34,190 nt of DNA from Acidimicrobiales bacterium (GTDB taxonomy: Bacteria; Actinomycetota; Acidimicrobiia; Acidimicrobiales; UBA8190). The position numbers were made by a program, and so were the translations under genes. Under the pieces are notes generated by a model that had not been told where the DNA came from, did not search any database, and saw nothing but the letters and a program-made list of their open reading frames with translations. The stretch is taken from assembly GCA_031292675.1 (NCBI GenBank), contig JARLGQ010000112.1, positions 1 through 34,190 on the forward strand. Reading direction: 5' to 3'. Shown here in pieces: positions 15,426 to 24,861 of the stretch (position 1 is its first letter; every line of letters begins with the position of its first letter).

Positions 15426-16325
15426 ATGAAGCGCTTCGTCGTTACGTCGGTTGCAATCGTCATGGCCACAAGTCTCGGCATACTCGGTGTGTCGAGCGGG
15501 GCTTTCGCCCACCAACGCGGCCAACACGCGCGGTTCGTCGCCCCCAAGGTGGTCTCGGTGACTCCCAACCACGGTCCGCTTACAGGAGGGACCATCGTGC
15601 AGATCAAAGGTTCGAATCTCGTGAGTGCCAGTGCCGTGGACTTCGGGACCGTGGCCGCGAGCTTCGTTCCCCGCACGAAGCACCTCATCCAGGCCGTGGC
15701 ACCGGCAGGAACGGGAACCGTGGACGTACGTGTGACGACAAACACCGGCAGGAGCGCCATCGTGCCGGCTGACCAGTTCAGTTACGTGTCTACGCCGGTC
15801 ATCCAAAGCGTGCGCCCGCGAGTCGGCTCGACCCTCGGAGGCAATCAGGTGACGATCAGCGGCGCCGACTTCACGAACGTCACCGCGGTCGACTTCGGCT
15901 CAACGCCGGCCACGGATTTCCTCGTGGACTCGCCCAACGCCATTACGGCTGTGGCGCCCGCTCACGCGGCGGGCACCGTGGACGTCACAGTCACGATCTT
16001 GGGCGGTTCCACGTCGCCCATGGATTCAGCAGACGAGTACACATTTGTGCTGAACCTCCCGGTAGTGACATCAGTGGTCTTCGACGTGGGGAACGTCGCC
16101 GGCAGTGAGCAGGTGACGATCACCGGGAAACTCTTGAGCGGCGCCACAGTCGACTTTGGCTCCAAACCCTCGCCGAGTGTCACTGTGAAGAGTTCGACCA
16201 TGGTCCTTGCCACGGCTCCGCCCGGTGCTGCGGGAACGGTTGAGGTCACAGTCCACACGAGCAAGGGGACGAGTGCCCTCGACCCACCGATCGACGACTA
16301 CATGTACACAGCAACTGGTCCCTAA
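15426..16325 (+). CDS. Secreted protein with three IPT/TIG domains
   Basis: 299 residues from the ATG at 15426, with GGAGGGG a few bases upstream. The signal peptide is clear (VTSVAIVMATSLGILGVSSG, cleavage after AFA near 30). Three tandem Ig-like IPT/TIG domains follow, starting with PKVVSVTPNHGPLTGGT, PVIQSVRPRVGSTLGGNQ and PVVTSVVFDVGNVAGSEQ, each containing a VDFG strand and an AGTVDVTV-type strand. The third is the most diverged. No enzyme domain, stalk or anchor is present, so it is likely a secreted binding or structural protein. It is the only plus-strand gene in the surface block. Confidence 0.85.
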   Translation: MKRFVVTSVAIVMATSLGILGVSSGAFAHQRGQHARFVAPKVVSVTPNHGPLTGGTIVQIKGSNLVSASAVDFGTVAASFVPRTKHLIQAVAPAGTGTVDVRVTTNTGRSAIVPADQFSYVSTPVIQSVRPRVGSTLGGNQVTISGADFTNVTAVDFGSTPATDFLVDSPNAITAVAPAHAAGTVDVTVTILGGSTSPMDSADEYTFVLNLPVVTSVVFDVGNVAGSEQVTITGKLLSGATVDFGSKPSPSVTVKSSTMVLATAPPGAAGTVEVTVHTSKGTSALDPPIDDYMYTATGP

Positions 16326-16359
16326 CCACCGATTCGTCCGCCCTGCCGATACCCAGCGG

Positions 16360-17232
16360 TCACGCACCAGCGGGCTGACACTGCGGGAACGGGAACGTCA
16401 CAGAGTTCACGAGATCTCGATAGCTCTGGAGTTGAGATGTGTCAGCGAGATTCGCGTCGATGCCGAGGGCGTGTTGAGCATCGAGCGTCAGGTGGACCTG
16501 CACGAGGTAGCGCTCAGCTACAACTCCGCCAGCTTGCGTAGTTGTCGTGGGATCACCCGCCTCGACGAAGGTGACCAGATCTCCGGTGACACCGCACACA
16601 ACCACCTGTTCGTCGTCTGTCTGGTGATATCCAGGGCGGCCACGACCCAGTTGATTGACAGTCGTTGCAGTGGTGACGACCACCGTGTCGCCTCCCGATG
16701 AGGGGCGGAATACGACGCTGGCAGGTGGCAAATCAGAGTGTGTCCACCCGTCGGGGTACAGAAGGGACACCTGAAGCTGGGTGGACGCGTACGAGCTGAA
16801 CATGCCGGGGGCACTCAGGGTCGCGTCAGAGCTTATCCACCCGGTCACCGTGGGGCCTTTCACCTCGAACCATCCGCCGCCCTGTTCGCTCTGGGCCAGG
16901 ACGGTCAACACGGCCCCCGGCGCGGCCGTACGGAGGACCGTCGCCGTCTTCGCTGGCTCGACCCGGATGTTGAGACCCAATGGGCTCAATACGGTGCGGA
17001 CGCCGCTGGCAAGGACGGTCGTACTCGTCAGGGGAAGAGAGCTGGTGGGGGTAGTGGTACGGCCCGTGGCGTGCTGACCGTTGGGTGAACCACAAGCGGA
17101 CAGGATCAGCGCCGCCACGAGAACGCCGCAACCCCGCACACGGACACGGTGCCCGGGTGTCGCTGGCGCGCTATGTCTCGGCGACCAACGTGACAACACA
17201 GAAGACGCCCTGTCTCCGACGACCACCAGCAT
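16360..17232 (-). CDS. Lipoprotein with bacterial SH3 domain
   Basis: 290 residues from the ATG at 17232; GTG codons nearer the signal peptide are possible starts and no ribosome site decides. The hydrophobic segment VLVAALILSAC ends in a lipobox (LSAC, Cys near 47), so the protein should be lipid-anchored on the outer face of the membrane. A Thr/Ser-rich linker follows, then an SH3b domain at about 78-143 (LNIRVEPAKTATVLRTAAPG, GGGWFEVKGPTVTGWIS). The C-terminal half (YPDGWTHSDLPPASVVF and on) resembles domains of unknown function in actinobacterial lipoproteins. SH3b domains commonly bind cell-wall peptides. The 3' end is 34 bp from the convergent IPT/TIG gene. Confidence 0.8.
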   Translation of the reverse strand: MLVVVGDRASSVLSRWSPRHSAPATPGHRVRVRGCGVLVAALILSACGSPNGQHATGRTTTPTSSLPLTSTTVLASGVRTVLSPLGLNIRVEPAKTATVLRTAAPGAVLTVLAQSEQGGGWFEVKGPTVTGWISSDATLSAPGMFSSYASTQLQVSLLYPDGWTHSDLPPASVVFRPSSGGDTVVVTTATTVNQLGRGRPGYHQTDDEQVVVCGVTGDLVTFVEAGDPTTTTQAGGVVAERYLVQVHLTLDAQHALGIDANLADTSQLQSYRDLVNSVTFPFPQCQPAGA

Positions 17233-17391
17233 CTCTACGTCGGTCTCCGCAGCTTGACTCCACCCACGGCTCGGGGATCTCCTCGTCGCGTCACCGGGTC
17301 ACCGCAAGCCACGTGTCCCGGTGGTCGATCGGGCCCAGTGGCTCGAATCCCACGAATACCTCGTCGGCAGGGGCGTGGGTGCCGACTCAAG

Positions 17392-19824
17392 TCAACGACC
17401 CAGCAGCCAACCAGAGCCCCACGCCACGTCCTCGCGCACCGATTTGGGCATTGCTAGAGACCTTCTCGTCGCTCGATCCTCGTACCCGTGCGACCCGTGA
17501 GAGGCCAGTCTTCGCAACGCGCGCCGAGGCAGATCGGCGAGAACGAGCATGAGAAGTCCGAGAAACATAGTGGACGCACCGACCAGAGTCATGGTTTTGA
17601 GTCCGTGCCCCGGACCCGTAGATGCAAGGGCAGGAGGAACCGCGGTGGTGGGCACGCTGGAGCTCGCACCCGTGGCCCCAGAAGTGCCCGCTACGGCGAT
17701 CCCGGAGGAAGACGAGCTCGATGTGGAGGGAACCGGCGCTGAGGTTGTCGAAGGTGTCACCGTCGTTGTCGTGCCCGCGGGCAGTCCACCGTAGGTTTGG
17801 AGAGCGGTGACCCAATTGGTGGCGATGGCCTCCTGGGCTTGCGCCAGAGTGATTCTCCCCGAGCAGACGAGGCCGTTCAGCACGTTCTCCAAAGTGTCCT
17901 TCGTATTGGACGTCGAGGTCGCGTTCGGCTTGTCATTTGGTTCGACCCACAAGTTGGAGGGGTCGTTCGGATCTCCCCCCAGTTCCAGGGGAATCAGGTG
18001 ATCGTATTCTGCGGTTTGTAGTGAACCTGTATACCCGTAAGCGGCGGCTGACGCCGTCTTCTCCTTCTCGGTGACGCTCTCCGGCGGGCGGATGGTGTCG
18101 GTGTAGCCAGCCTTACAGATCGTGGTGCCGATGTCGCCTTGATTCACGCGCGGATTGATGGCTCCGGGAGTGCAAGTGGGATCGGGGAGCGGATCCGATC
18201 CCGCGTAGCGGTAGTGACATGTTCCGGGTGCTGGCTGTGCCTGAACGGCGTAGGTCGTTTGCGGGCCCGGACCGATGAGGATCGGTGGCGTCGTGGACGT
18301 TGACGTGGGGTTCAACCCGGCGGGGCTCAAGGTGGTGGGGACGATCGTCACCGGAGCCGTGGTCGTGGGAGGGGACGGAGCAGGCGCGGCCGGCGGTGTT
18401 GTCGTCTCCGGAGCCGTGGTGGTGGGAGGGGACGGAGCGGGAGGCGCCGTCGTCAAGGTTGGGGGAGTGATCGTCGCCGGGGGCGCAGTTGTGGACGTGG
18501 CAATCGGTGTCGTCGCTGGGGGGGTGGGGATGAGCGTCGTCACGGGTGTGGCCGTGATTGAACCTCCCATGGCGATCACCGGGGCGATGGGGCTGGTCGT
18601 CGGCGCCAGGGAGGTGATGCCCGAGGGTGTCACCGAGTTATTGGGATACGCGGTGCAGGCAAGTGCCACGGCATTGCCCCCGAGCGTGAGCGAGATGCTG
18701 GCAGCGGATTCTTGTTGGATCGTCACGGTGGCGCTCGTAGCGATGAACCCACTTATGGTTGCGGGGTTGGCGGGAAGTGACACGGCCACTCCCGTATCAG
18801 GAACGGGGGCGACGATGGGTACGGCGAAGTCGAGGGGGCCCTGAACGGTCGTTGCCGGGGCAGCACCGGTGCCGTAGATCTGGGTCGTGGCCGAGCCCAC
18901 GATGTCGGGCTCGAGTGCCGCAGCGGCACCAGCCAAGGAAGACGGCAGGTCCAACGTGATCTGGTAATTGGCAAGGCTGAAGGACTGCCCGGCGGTGGGA
19001 GCCGACGGCGAAAGAGCGGCCGACGTCACGACGTCGTTTAGTGCGACGTTGCCCAACGGGCTTCCGGGGCAATACAGCTCGTAGGCCCCCGTGAGAATGC
19101 TCGGTGGCGGCGAGTTTGTTGATGTATCCGGCGTTGTCGTCGTCGCCCCGGGCACAGTGTTGGATGGGTCGCTTGTCGTCGTTGGTGAACCTGCGGTGAC
19201 GATCACGGGTGCTATGGGGGAGGCCGCGGGAGGTGAGGTGGTGACACCCGATGGGGTGATGCTGTCGTTTGGATAGGCGGCGCACGTGAGGTCCACGCTG
19301 TTGCCCGACACCTTGAGCATGAGACCGACCCGTCCATCTTCTTGAATCGCGATGTCGCTGCTCATGGCGGTGAAGGGGCCAGCAGACCCTGAGGAAGAAG
19401 ATAGAGTCACGTTCAAACCACCGTCTGGAACGGGCGTCGGGACGGGAACGTCAAATTTGAGTGGACCGACGACCGAAATGGCAGGAGTAGCCCCCGTAAC
19501 ATCGATTTGCGCTGTCGCCGAACCCTCAAGGTCAGGCTGAAGTGCAGCAACTGCCGCGACAAGCGATGAAGGGAGGCTGGCGTCGGTTTGGTAGCCCGAC
19601 AAGGTGAACTGCTGGCCCGGAGTTGGAGCCGCCGGTGAAATCGTTGCGGAGGTGGTCACGTTGTTCAGAACAACGTTGCCCAGGGGCGTTCCCGGACAAT
19701 AAAGCTCGTATGGTGCACTGTCGGCGAGAGCCGACGCCGAGGTTTGAGTATTCACGGAGAACTCAAGGACGGCACCCAGCACCAACAATGCCATGCCTCC
19801 CGCGCCGACGAGCGCGCGCGCCAT
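17392..19824 (-). CDS. Large surface protein: twin N-terminal repeats, HNH-like domain, LASTG sorting motif
   Basis: 810 residues from the ATG at 19824 (a TTG at 19839 would add five). Signal peptide near 1-35. Two repeats of about 150 residues (about 38-190 and 248-400), each starting YELYCPG-x-PLGNV and ending CxAYPNxSxTPSG, are strongly alike and of unknown fold. A Thr/Pro stalk follows (about 400-520). A Cys-containing domain at about 535-680 has TCTPGAINPRV, ICKAGYTDTIRPP and EYDHLIPLELGGDPNDPSNLW, an HNH-endonuclease-like His motif. After a second Ser/Thr stretch come LASTG (about 733-737), a membrane helix and basic residues. LAXTG is the motif cut by class E sortases. The tail past the helix is about 45 residues, longer than usual, and ends WLLGR. 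No sortase gene is in the window. Confidence 0.82.
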   Translation of the reverse strand: MARALVGAGGMALLVLGAVLEFSVNTQTSASALADSAPYELYCPGTPLGNVVLNNVTTSATISPAAPTPGQQFTLSGYQTDASLPSSLVAAVAALQPDLEGSATAQIDVTGATPAISVVGPLKFDVPVPTPVPDGGLNVTLSSSSGSAGPFTAMSSDIAIQEDGRVGLMLKVSGNSVDLTCAAYPNDSITPSGVTTSPPAASPIAPVIVTAGSPTTTSDPSNTVPGATTTTPDTSTNSPPPSILTGAYELYCPGSPLGNVALNDVVTSAALSPSAPTAGQSFSLANYQITLDLPSSLAGAAAALEPDIVGSATTQIYGTGAAPATTVQGPLDFAVPIVAPVPDTGVAVSLPANPATISGFIATSATVTIQQESAASISLTLGGNAVALACTAYPNNSVTPSGITSLAPTTSPIAPVIAMGGSITATPVTTLIPTPPATTPIATSTTAPPATITPPTLTTAPPAPSPPTTTAPETTTPPAAPAPSPPTTTAPVTIVPTTLSPAGLNPTSTSTTPPILIGPGPQTTYAVQAQPAPGTCHYRYAGSDPLPDPTCTPGAINPRVNQGDIGTTICKAGYTDTIRPPESVTEKEKTASAAAYGYTGSLQTAEYDHLIPLELGGDPNDPSNLWVEPNDKPNATSTSNTKDTLENVLNGLVCSGRITLAQAQEAIATNWVTALQTYGGLPAGTTTTVTPSTTSAPVPSTSSSSSSGIAVAGTSGATGASSSVPTTAVPPALASTGPGHGLKTMTLVGASTMFLGLLMLVLADLPRRALRRLASHGSHGYEDRATRRSLAMPKSVREDVAWGSGWLLGR

Positions 19825-20212
19825 CTTCAAGCTTCTCAAGTTCTCCCGACCTATCTGTCCGCCCCAATGTCAGCACAGGGAGGCGAGAACAATCAATAGC
19901 GAGGAACAGGCATTCCAAATCACGGGCTGAGAATCCTTTTCACTCGTCAAGCACTTTTGCACTCAAGCAGTCGCCCTGTCCGACTCGCCGCGGATCATGT
20001 TCGTGTCAAACGGTTGCTTGTTCGGCTCTAGGCCTTCACGGTTTCTGGCCGAGGTCCCAAAGACCATCGTGGAGGAATACAGAACCATCAGCGCTGAAGA
20101 TGGGACTCGGCCCGTCGCCGAGTAGGTGGCGTATCCTTCGAGCGTGCCGCCAGCTCCGTCCCGGAGAGTTCAAACGACGCTCCGACCGGAGGGATGAGCA
20201 CGAGCAGAGTCT
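19825..20212. other. Divergent promoter region between the surface protein and kinase genes
   Basis: About 390 bases, lower in GC than the neighbours. It must hold promoters for both outward-facing genes. Around 19935-19965 the minus strand reads CTTGACGAGTGAAAAGG next to CTTGAGTGCAAAAGTG, an imperfect direct repeat of about 16 bases that could be a binding site. Frames crossing this stretch have no recognisable product. Confidence 0.4.
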
Positions 20213-21961
20213 ATGTTCTCACCGATAGACGAGGTATTGCCGAACTGGAAGAATGCAGGTTCCTCCCACGTTCGCCTCACGGAGAATGATCGATTGGAAT
20301 ACCTCACCTCCGATGACCCCGAGTTCCTAGGTCGATATCGTCTGCGTTGTCGGGTGGGCACAGGCGGCATGGGAGTCGTCTACCTCGCGGACAGTCCTCG
20401 CGGTCTCCAGGTCGCTCTCAAGCTCATTCGTCTGGAACTGTCTGAGGATCCGGCATTTCGCGCCCGATTTCGACAAGAAGTCATCGCCAGTCAGAAGGTC
20501 AGCGGTATCTGTACTGCCAAGTACCTCGATGCCGAACTCGACGGTCCACAACCCTATGTCGTGACCGAGTACATAGAAGGCGGAAATCTCGCGGACTATG
20601 TTTCCGACCACGGTCCCCTGCGCAACGACCAACTGATTGGCTTGGCGGTTGGGCTCGCCGAAGCCGTAGTCGCAATGCATGCGGCCGGAGTCATTCACCG
20701 CGACTTGAAGCCGTCAAACGTGCTCATGGCGCTGGACGGCCCGAAGGTCGTCGATTTTGGTATCGCTCAATCAGTGGACGGTTCGACACTGACCGACGTC
20801 GGGCTCATCGTGGGTTCACCGTCCTGCATGGCACCTGAACAAGCAAAAGGAGGATGGACAACCCCAGCGACGGATGTATTTGCTTGGGGTGCCACCGTGG
20901 CGTTCGCAGCTACCGGCCGCTCACCATTCGGTGACGGCCGACCGGAGGCGGTTCTCTACCGTGTGGTGCACGAAGAGCCAGACCTTAATGGGGTGGACGC
21001 CAAACTGCGGCCCATTGTCGCGGCTGCGCTGGCCAAGGACCCCGCGCAGCGTCCCTCTGCTGACAAATTGTTGGTGGGCGTGCTTCAGAACACAGTGCCC
21101 GGCTCTCCCCCTCCGGGCGGGAGTACCGCAGTCGCAAACCTGATGCTGGATCGGACGTGGCGACATGTCCCGGCCGGAGTCCCCCACGAGAGTCGTCGCC
21201 ACAACCTTCGACGCAAGCGAGCAGTTTGGATCGGCGCAGCAGTCCTGATCCTGATGTCGGTCCTCGTTGCTGTCTTCGTCTTCTCTGATCCCTTGAATTC
21301 GCCACGAGGAGTAAGTATTGACGCCCTGGTGACCGTGACTGGTGCTGGGCCACAAGTTGGCTCGGCCATTCGCACTACCGGCGCGTCAGACTTGCTCGTA
21401 GCGATGGTGTCTACGGAATTTGAACATTCGATCATCGTCTCTGGCGGAGGCCTCTCATGGACCCAGGTGGCGAGGTATATCGGCACTGCCACCACGGCCG
21501 GAGAGGACATCGAGGTGTGGACCGCACGTGCCCATGGAGGGCACGCTCACGTGATCGTTTCATCGTCGATGACCGGGCCTTCGCCGTGGCTGCAGTCGTT
21601 GACGGTCATGGCGTTCGGCGATGCCGTGGGTGTGGGTGCGATCGCCAAGGCTTGCTATTCCGTTGTGGGGTGCACAAGCCGCAGCCTTATGCCGCGTCTT
21701 TCAGTTGTTCCCACGAAGACCGGGTCGAGAATCATCGGCGTTGGGTATGATTACAGCGACCAAAGCGCTAGATCGGTAACTCGCGACCAGACCTTGGATC
21801 AGCAGGCGTTCGACGCGACCGAGCGCGCCACGATGTGGGTCCAAACCTTCAACTTGCTCACAGTGGCGCGATTGCCCGTTTCTATCGGCGATACCACGAC
21901 GGCGGCTGACGACTGGGCGCTGGTCGGTTTTGAGGTCACGCCCAGGCAGGGCTCGGCCTGA
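20213..21961 (+). CDS. Transmembrane serine/threonine protein kinase (PknB-like) with unknown sensor domain
   Basis: 582 residues from an ATG with no strong ribosome site. Kinase domain about 40-290: glycine loop GTGGMGVVY (49-57), ATP-binding K70, E89, catalytic HRDLKPSN (162-169), DFG (181-183), activation loop with several Ser/Thr, and APEQ (207-210). A basic juxtamembrane stretch precedes one membrane helix (about 337-357). The outer domain of about 220 residues is not PASTA repeats; it is beta-rich with a C-C pair (ACYSVVGCTS). It reads like the lectin-type or autotransporter-like sandwich domains attached to some actinobacterial proteins, but I cannot name it. It probably senses an extracellular ligand and phosphorylates cytoplasmic targets. 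It is divergent from the large surface protein and convergent with the permease. Confidence 0.9.
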   Translation: MFSPIDEVLPNWKNAGSSHVRLTENDRLEYLTSDDPEFLGRYRLRCRVGTGGMGVVYLADSPRGLQVALKLIRLELSEDPAFRARFRQEVIASQKVSGICTAKYLDAELDGPQPYVVTEYIEGGNLADYVSDHGPLRNDQLIGLAVGLAEAVVAMHAAGVIHRDLKPSNVLMALDGPKVVDFGIAQSVDGSTLTDVGLIVGSPSCMAPEQAKGGWTTPATDVFAWGATVAFAATGRSPFGDGRPEAVLYRVVHEEPDLNGVDAKLRPIVAAALAKDPAQRPSADKLLVGVLQNTVPGSPPPGGSTAVANLMLDRTWRHVPAGVPHESRRHNLRRKRAVWIGAAVLILMSVLVAVFVFSDPLNSPRGVSIDALVTVTGAGPQVGSAIRTTGASDLLVAMVSTEFEHSIIVSGGGLSWTQVARYIGTATTAGEDIEVWTARAHGGHAHVIVSSSMTGPSPWLQSLTVMAFGDAVGVGAIAKACYSVVGCTSRSLMPRLSVVPTKTGSRIIGVGYDYSDQSARSVTRDQTLDQQAFDATERATMWVQTFNLLTVARLPVSIGDTTTAADDWALVGFEVTPRQGSA

Positions 21962-22012
21962 AACGTACGACCTCGGTTCTAATCCGCCGCTGCGATGGAC
22001 CAGTCAGCTTGC

Positions 22013-24574
22013 CTACTCCGCCCGCAACAACACGGCAGTGGGCGTGCGCGCGGCGACACGACCGGGAACAGCAGCCACGAGGTTGGCAAAGAGCACCGCA
22101 CCGGCAGCGACGAGAACGATCGAAAGCGTAGGGACAGTCGGGTCGGGAACCGCCGAAATCCCTTGCGCGAACAGGGTCCACAGCCATCGTCCCAGCGCGA
22201 GGCCGAGCGGTACGCCGAAGATGACGCCAATCATGGCGGATACCGAGGACTGCCAGGCCACCGTGGCCGCCAGCTGCCGTCCGGTGAAGCCGAGGGCCTT
22301 CAGCAGCGCGAACTCCCGGCGGCGGCGGCGGACAGAGGCCACAAGAGTGAGCCCCAACGCGCCCAGCGCGCCTGCGGCCAGGATGCCGGCGAGCAGCGAC
22401 GGCGTCGAACCGACGGCGCGATAGTCGGCGATCTCGGCCGGCCGGAGCAGTGGCACGACCCCTCCGATAGGGCCGTCCTGGTCCGATGGCCCGTTGAGGA
22501 TCCCTGTGATCCGGTCGAGCGAGCGCAGAGCCACGGACCGGCTCACCCCGGGCTGGATCGTGATCAGCTCGGCATCCGGGCCCGGAACCGGACTCCCTTG
22601 GATGTTGAGGTCGGCGGCCGAGAACAACCCGGGGGAGACGACTGCGCCGGTCCCCATCTGCAGCGAATCCCCCGATCCCTTGATAGTGGGAAGTGTCGCC
22701 GTCCCGACGATGCGAAGGAGCGTCCGGTGCGAGCCCTTGCCCGTGGCCACGACGGTGTCACCGAGGTGCTTGTGCAGGGCGGCCAGAGTGGCGGTCCCGA
22801 GGACGACCTCGTGTGCCGACTGCAGACCGTGGCCGGACAGCAGCGCCGGACCCACGACGGCGTTCGGTCGACTCACGAGGGCGGGGACCCCCTGGCCGTC
22901 GAGCACCACCTCGAGGAGGTAGACACCGGCGAAGTGCGCCACCACCGGGTCACGCCGGAGCAGCGACGCCGTCTGTGCCGCGGGGAGATTCTCCTGGCCC
23001 GAGAAACCCGACAGCAATGCGTAGTCCCAGTTCCACCCGTACAGCGACGGACGGGACACCAGGGCATTGAGGCTGGCGCCGAAGGTGATCGAGGTGACGA
23101 CGACCACGACGGCGAGCACGGCGCCGAGCACAGCCGAGCGCACGGGTACGGCGTCGCGCCGGGAACCGGAACCGAGGGCGGCTCGGATCCCTGTGACCGC
23201 GGCGGGCGGCAGGCCCGATGCTGTTGCAACACTGGCGAAGCTCGAAGGGTGCGGCGCACGGGAGGTGTTCTCGGCTGTGCGGTGGGGCGCGACCCGGTAG
23301 GCGATCAGGACTGCCGTTGCGCTCAGCACCACGACGAGGACGCCGAAGCCCGCGCCCAGGACCGTCCAGTCGAAGGCGACGCCGGGATCCGGATAGACCG
23401 GCCGGACGGCACCGACAGGCGCCAGGGGGGATAAGCCGACCGCCACCGCCATCGCCACCACAGACCCGACCACGACGGCGGCCACGATGCCGACCAGCCC
23501 GTCGGCCATGGTCACGACGGGCGCGGCGCCGAGGGCCCGAAGGACGGTGCTGTCCTCGGCGTTGCGGTGCAACAGGCGACTAACGACCTGGCCGCAGATG
23601 AGCAGGGCGGCGAGAGCGGCGATGAGTCCGAACACCCCGAAGGCGATCGACTCCGGTCGGATGGCGCGTTCGGCCTTGGCGACGAGCGGAGCGCTCGTCT
23701 GCCCTCCTCCGACGAGACGGAGATTCGGGAGGATCCCCTTGGTCGCCGCTACCACCGCCGCCACGTGGCGGGCATCCCCCCAGAGCTGCAGGCCGACGTA
23801 CGAGTAGTAGGCACAGCACTTCGCCAGGCGACCGGTGAGTGCCGGCGTGAGGACGGCGACCTGGTTCTGCAGTGCGCTGTCGTCGTCCTGCACGATCTGG
23901 TCTACGGTGCGCACCAGGCCGACCAGCTTCAGCCTTATGGACAGGTAAGGCTTGTCTGTGGGAAAGCCGGAGAACGAGGAAGAGTTCACCTGCGCGTCGG
24001 TGAAGAACGCGATGGGCAGGACCGACCCGATGTGCAGGCCCAGCTGGCCGGCGCCTCCCGCCGTCATGACGAACTCATCATCGCTGGCAGGGTCGGCCAT
24101 CCGGCCCGCGGTCAAGGTCACCCGATCCTGCGAAACGTACGCCCCGTTCAGGCTCCCCTCGACCGATGGCGGTGCTTGGCCGGACAGGCCTCCCCCCTTG
24201 GTCCCCCCGAGTAATTGCTCGGTGCCGTCAAAGCCGATGTAATCCACGGCCCGCCTCACACCCGGCATCCGGGCGATGGCGTGGTCGAGCTTCGACGAAT
24301 ACCCCACGTTCGTGATCGGGTCGAACTCGGTGAAGAGCTGCACGTCCGAGGGGTTGGTGCTCGCCAGGTAGACGGGGAACGACGACTGCGTGCGTCGGGC
24401 ACCGGCCACCGCTCCCATGGCGACCCCACCGACTAGGCCGATAAGTAAGACAAGCCCCAGGTACCCGCCCCAACGGCGGCCAAACTGGCAACGGAAGCGA
24501 TAGGCCGCCGGCCGCAACACGCCGCTGGTCAAGGCCGTTTTCCGCCCCGCGGCCGCGCCGTCACCCTCTCGCAA
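22013..24574 (-). CDS. FtsX/MacB-type ABC transporter permease
   Basis: 853 residues from a TTG at 24574 with GGGAGG six bases upstream. One helix near 37-59, then a large extracytoplasmic domain of MacB periplasmic-core type. A first FtsX block follows with about three helices (FGVFGLIAALAALLICGQVV, LVGIVAAVVVGSVVAMAVAV, FGVLVVVLSATAVLIAYRV). A second helix (AVLGAVLAVVVVVTSITFG) and outer domain come next, then a second FtsX block with helices including LLAGILAAGALGALGLTLVA and MIGVIFGVPLGLALG. RRRREFALLKALGF is the usual FtsX coupling motif. Members move lipids, lipoproteins or peptides, or act mechanically, and need an ATPase subunit. None is adjacent: a 287-bp gap with no gene separates it from the next minus-strand gene upstream, and the kinase converges downstream. 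Confidence 0.88.
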   Translation of the reverse strand: MREGDGAAAGRKTALTSGVLRPAAYRFRCQFGRRWGGYLGLVLLIGLVGGVAMGAVAGARRTQSSFPVYLASTNPSDVQLFTEFDPITNVGYSSKLDHAIARMPGVRRAVDYIGFDGTEQLLGGTKGGGLSGQAPPSVEGSLNGAYVSQDRVTLTAGRMADPASDDEFVMTAGGAGQLGLHIGSVLPIAFFTDAQVNSSSFSGFPTDKPYLSIRLKLVGLVRTVDQIVQDDDSALQNQVAVLTPALTGRLAKCCAYYSYVGLQLWGDARHVAAVVAATKGILPNLRLVGGGQTSAPLVAKAERAIRPESIAFGVFGLIAALAALLICGQVVSRLLHRNAEDSTVLRALGAAPVVTMADGLVGIVAAVVVGSVVAMAVAVGLSPLAPVGAVRPVYPDPGVAFDWTVLGAGFGVLVVVLSATAVLIAYRVAPHRTAENTSRAPHPSSFASVATASGLPPAAVTGIRAALGSGSRRDAVPVRSAVLGAVLAVVVVVTSITFGASLNALVSRPSLYGWNWDYALLSGFSGQENLPAAQTASLLRRDPVVAHFAGVYLLEVVLDGQGVPALVSRPNAVVGPALLSGHGLQSAHEVVLGTATLAALHKHLGDTVVATGKGSHRTLLRIVGTATLPTIKGSGDSLQMGTGAVVSPGLFSAADLNIQGSPVPGPDAELITIQPGVSRSVALRSLDRITGILNGPSDQDGPIGGVVPLLRPAEIADYRAVGSTPSLLAGILAAGALGALGLTLVASVRRRRREFALLKALGFTGRQLAATVAWQSSVSAMIGVIFGVPLGLALGRWLWTLFAQGISAVPDPTVPTLSIVLVAAGAVLFANLVAAVPGRVAARTPTAVLLRAE

Positions 24575-24861
24575 CTCTCACCTCCCGGCACCGGGGCGCC
24601 ACCTGTCCGCGGTGCAGTGTGCCGCAGCGGGGGAAGCACGCCAAGGTTGCGAGCCTCTCGATCCGCCCTGGTGCCAGCACCACCTTGATGGCGCAGCGCC
24701 AGCCCTGGGCCTGAGGAGCGTCAGCTATAGCGGGGAGGGTGCGGCCCCAGGCGGCCCAGGTAAGCGGTATTCCTCTCGGCTGCCAACACCGGTCGGTTCG
24801 CCTTCAGGCGCCGGTTACGAGCATCGGCACACCCGCAGCGATCGGGCGCGGTCGACGTCAG

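Noticed and set aside
15607-15630. GGTTCGAATC resembling a tRNA T-arm, possible attachment-site copy
   Set aside because: It lies inside the IPT/TIG coding sequence, matches tRNA-Gly over only a few bases and has no cloverleaf around it.
21995-23434. 479-codon plus-strand open frame opposite the permease
   Set aside because: Antisense of a high-GC membrane protein gene; charged, repetitive product without family resemblance.
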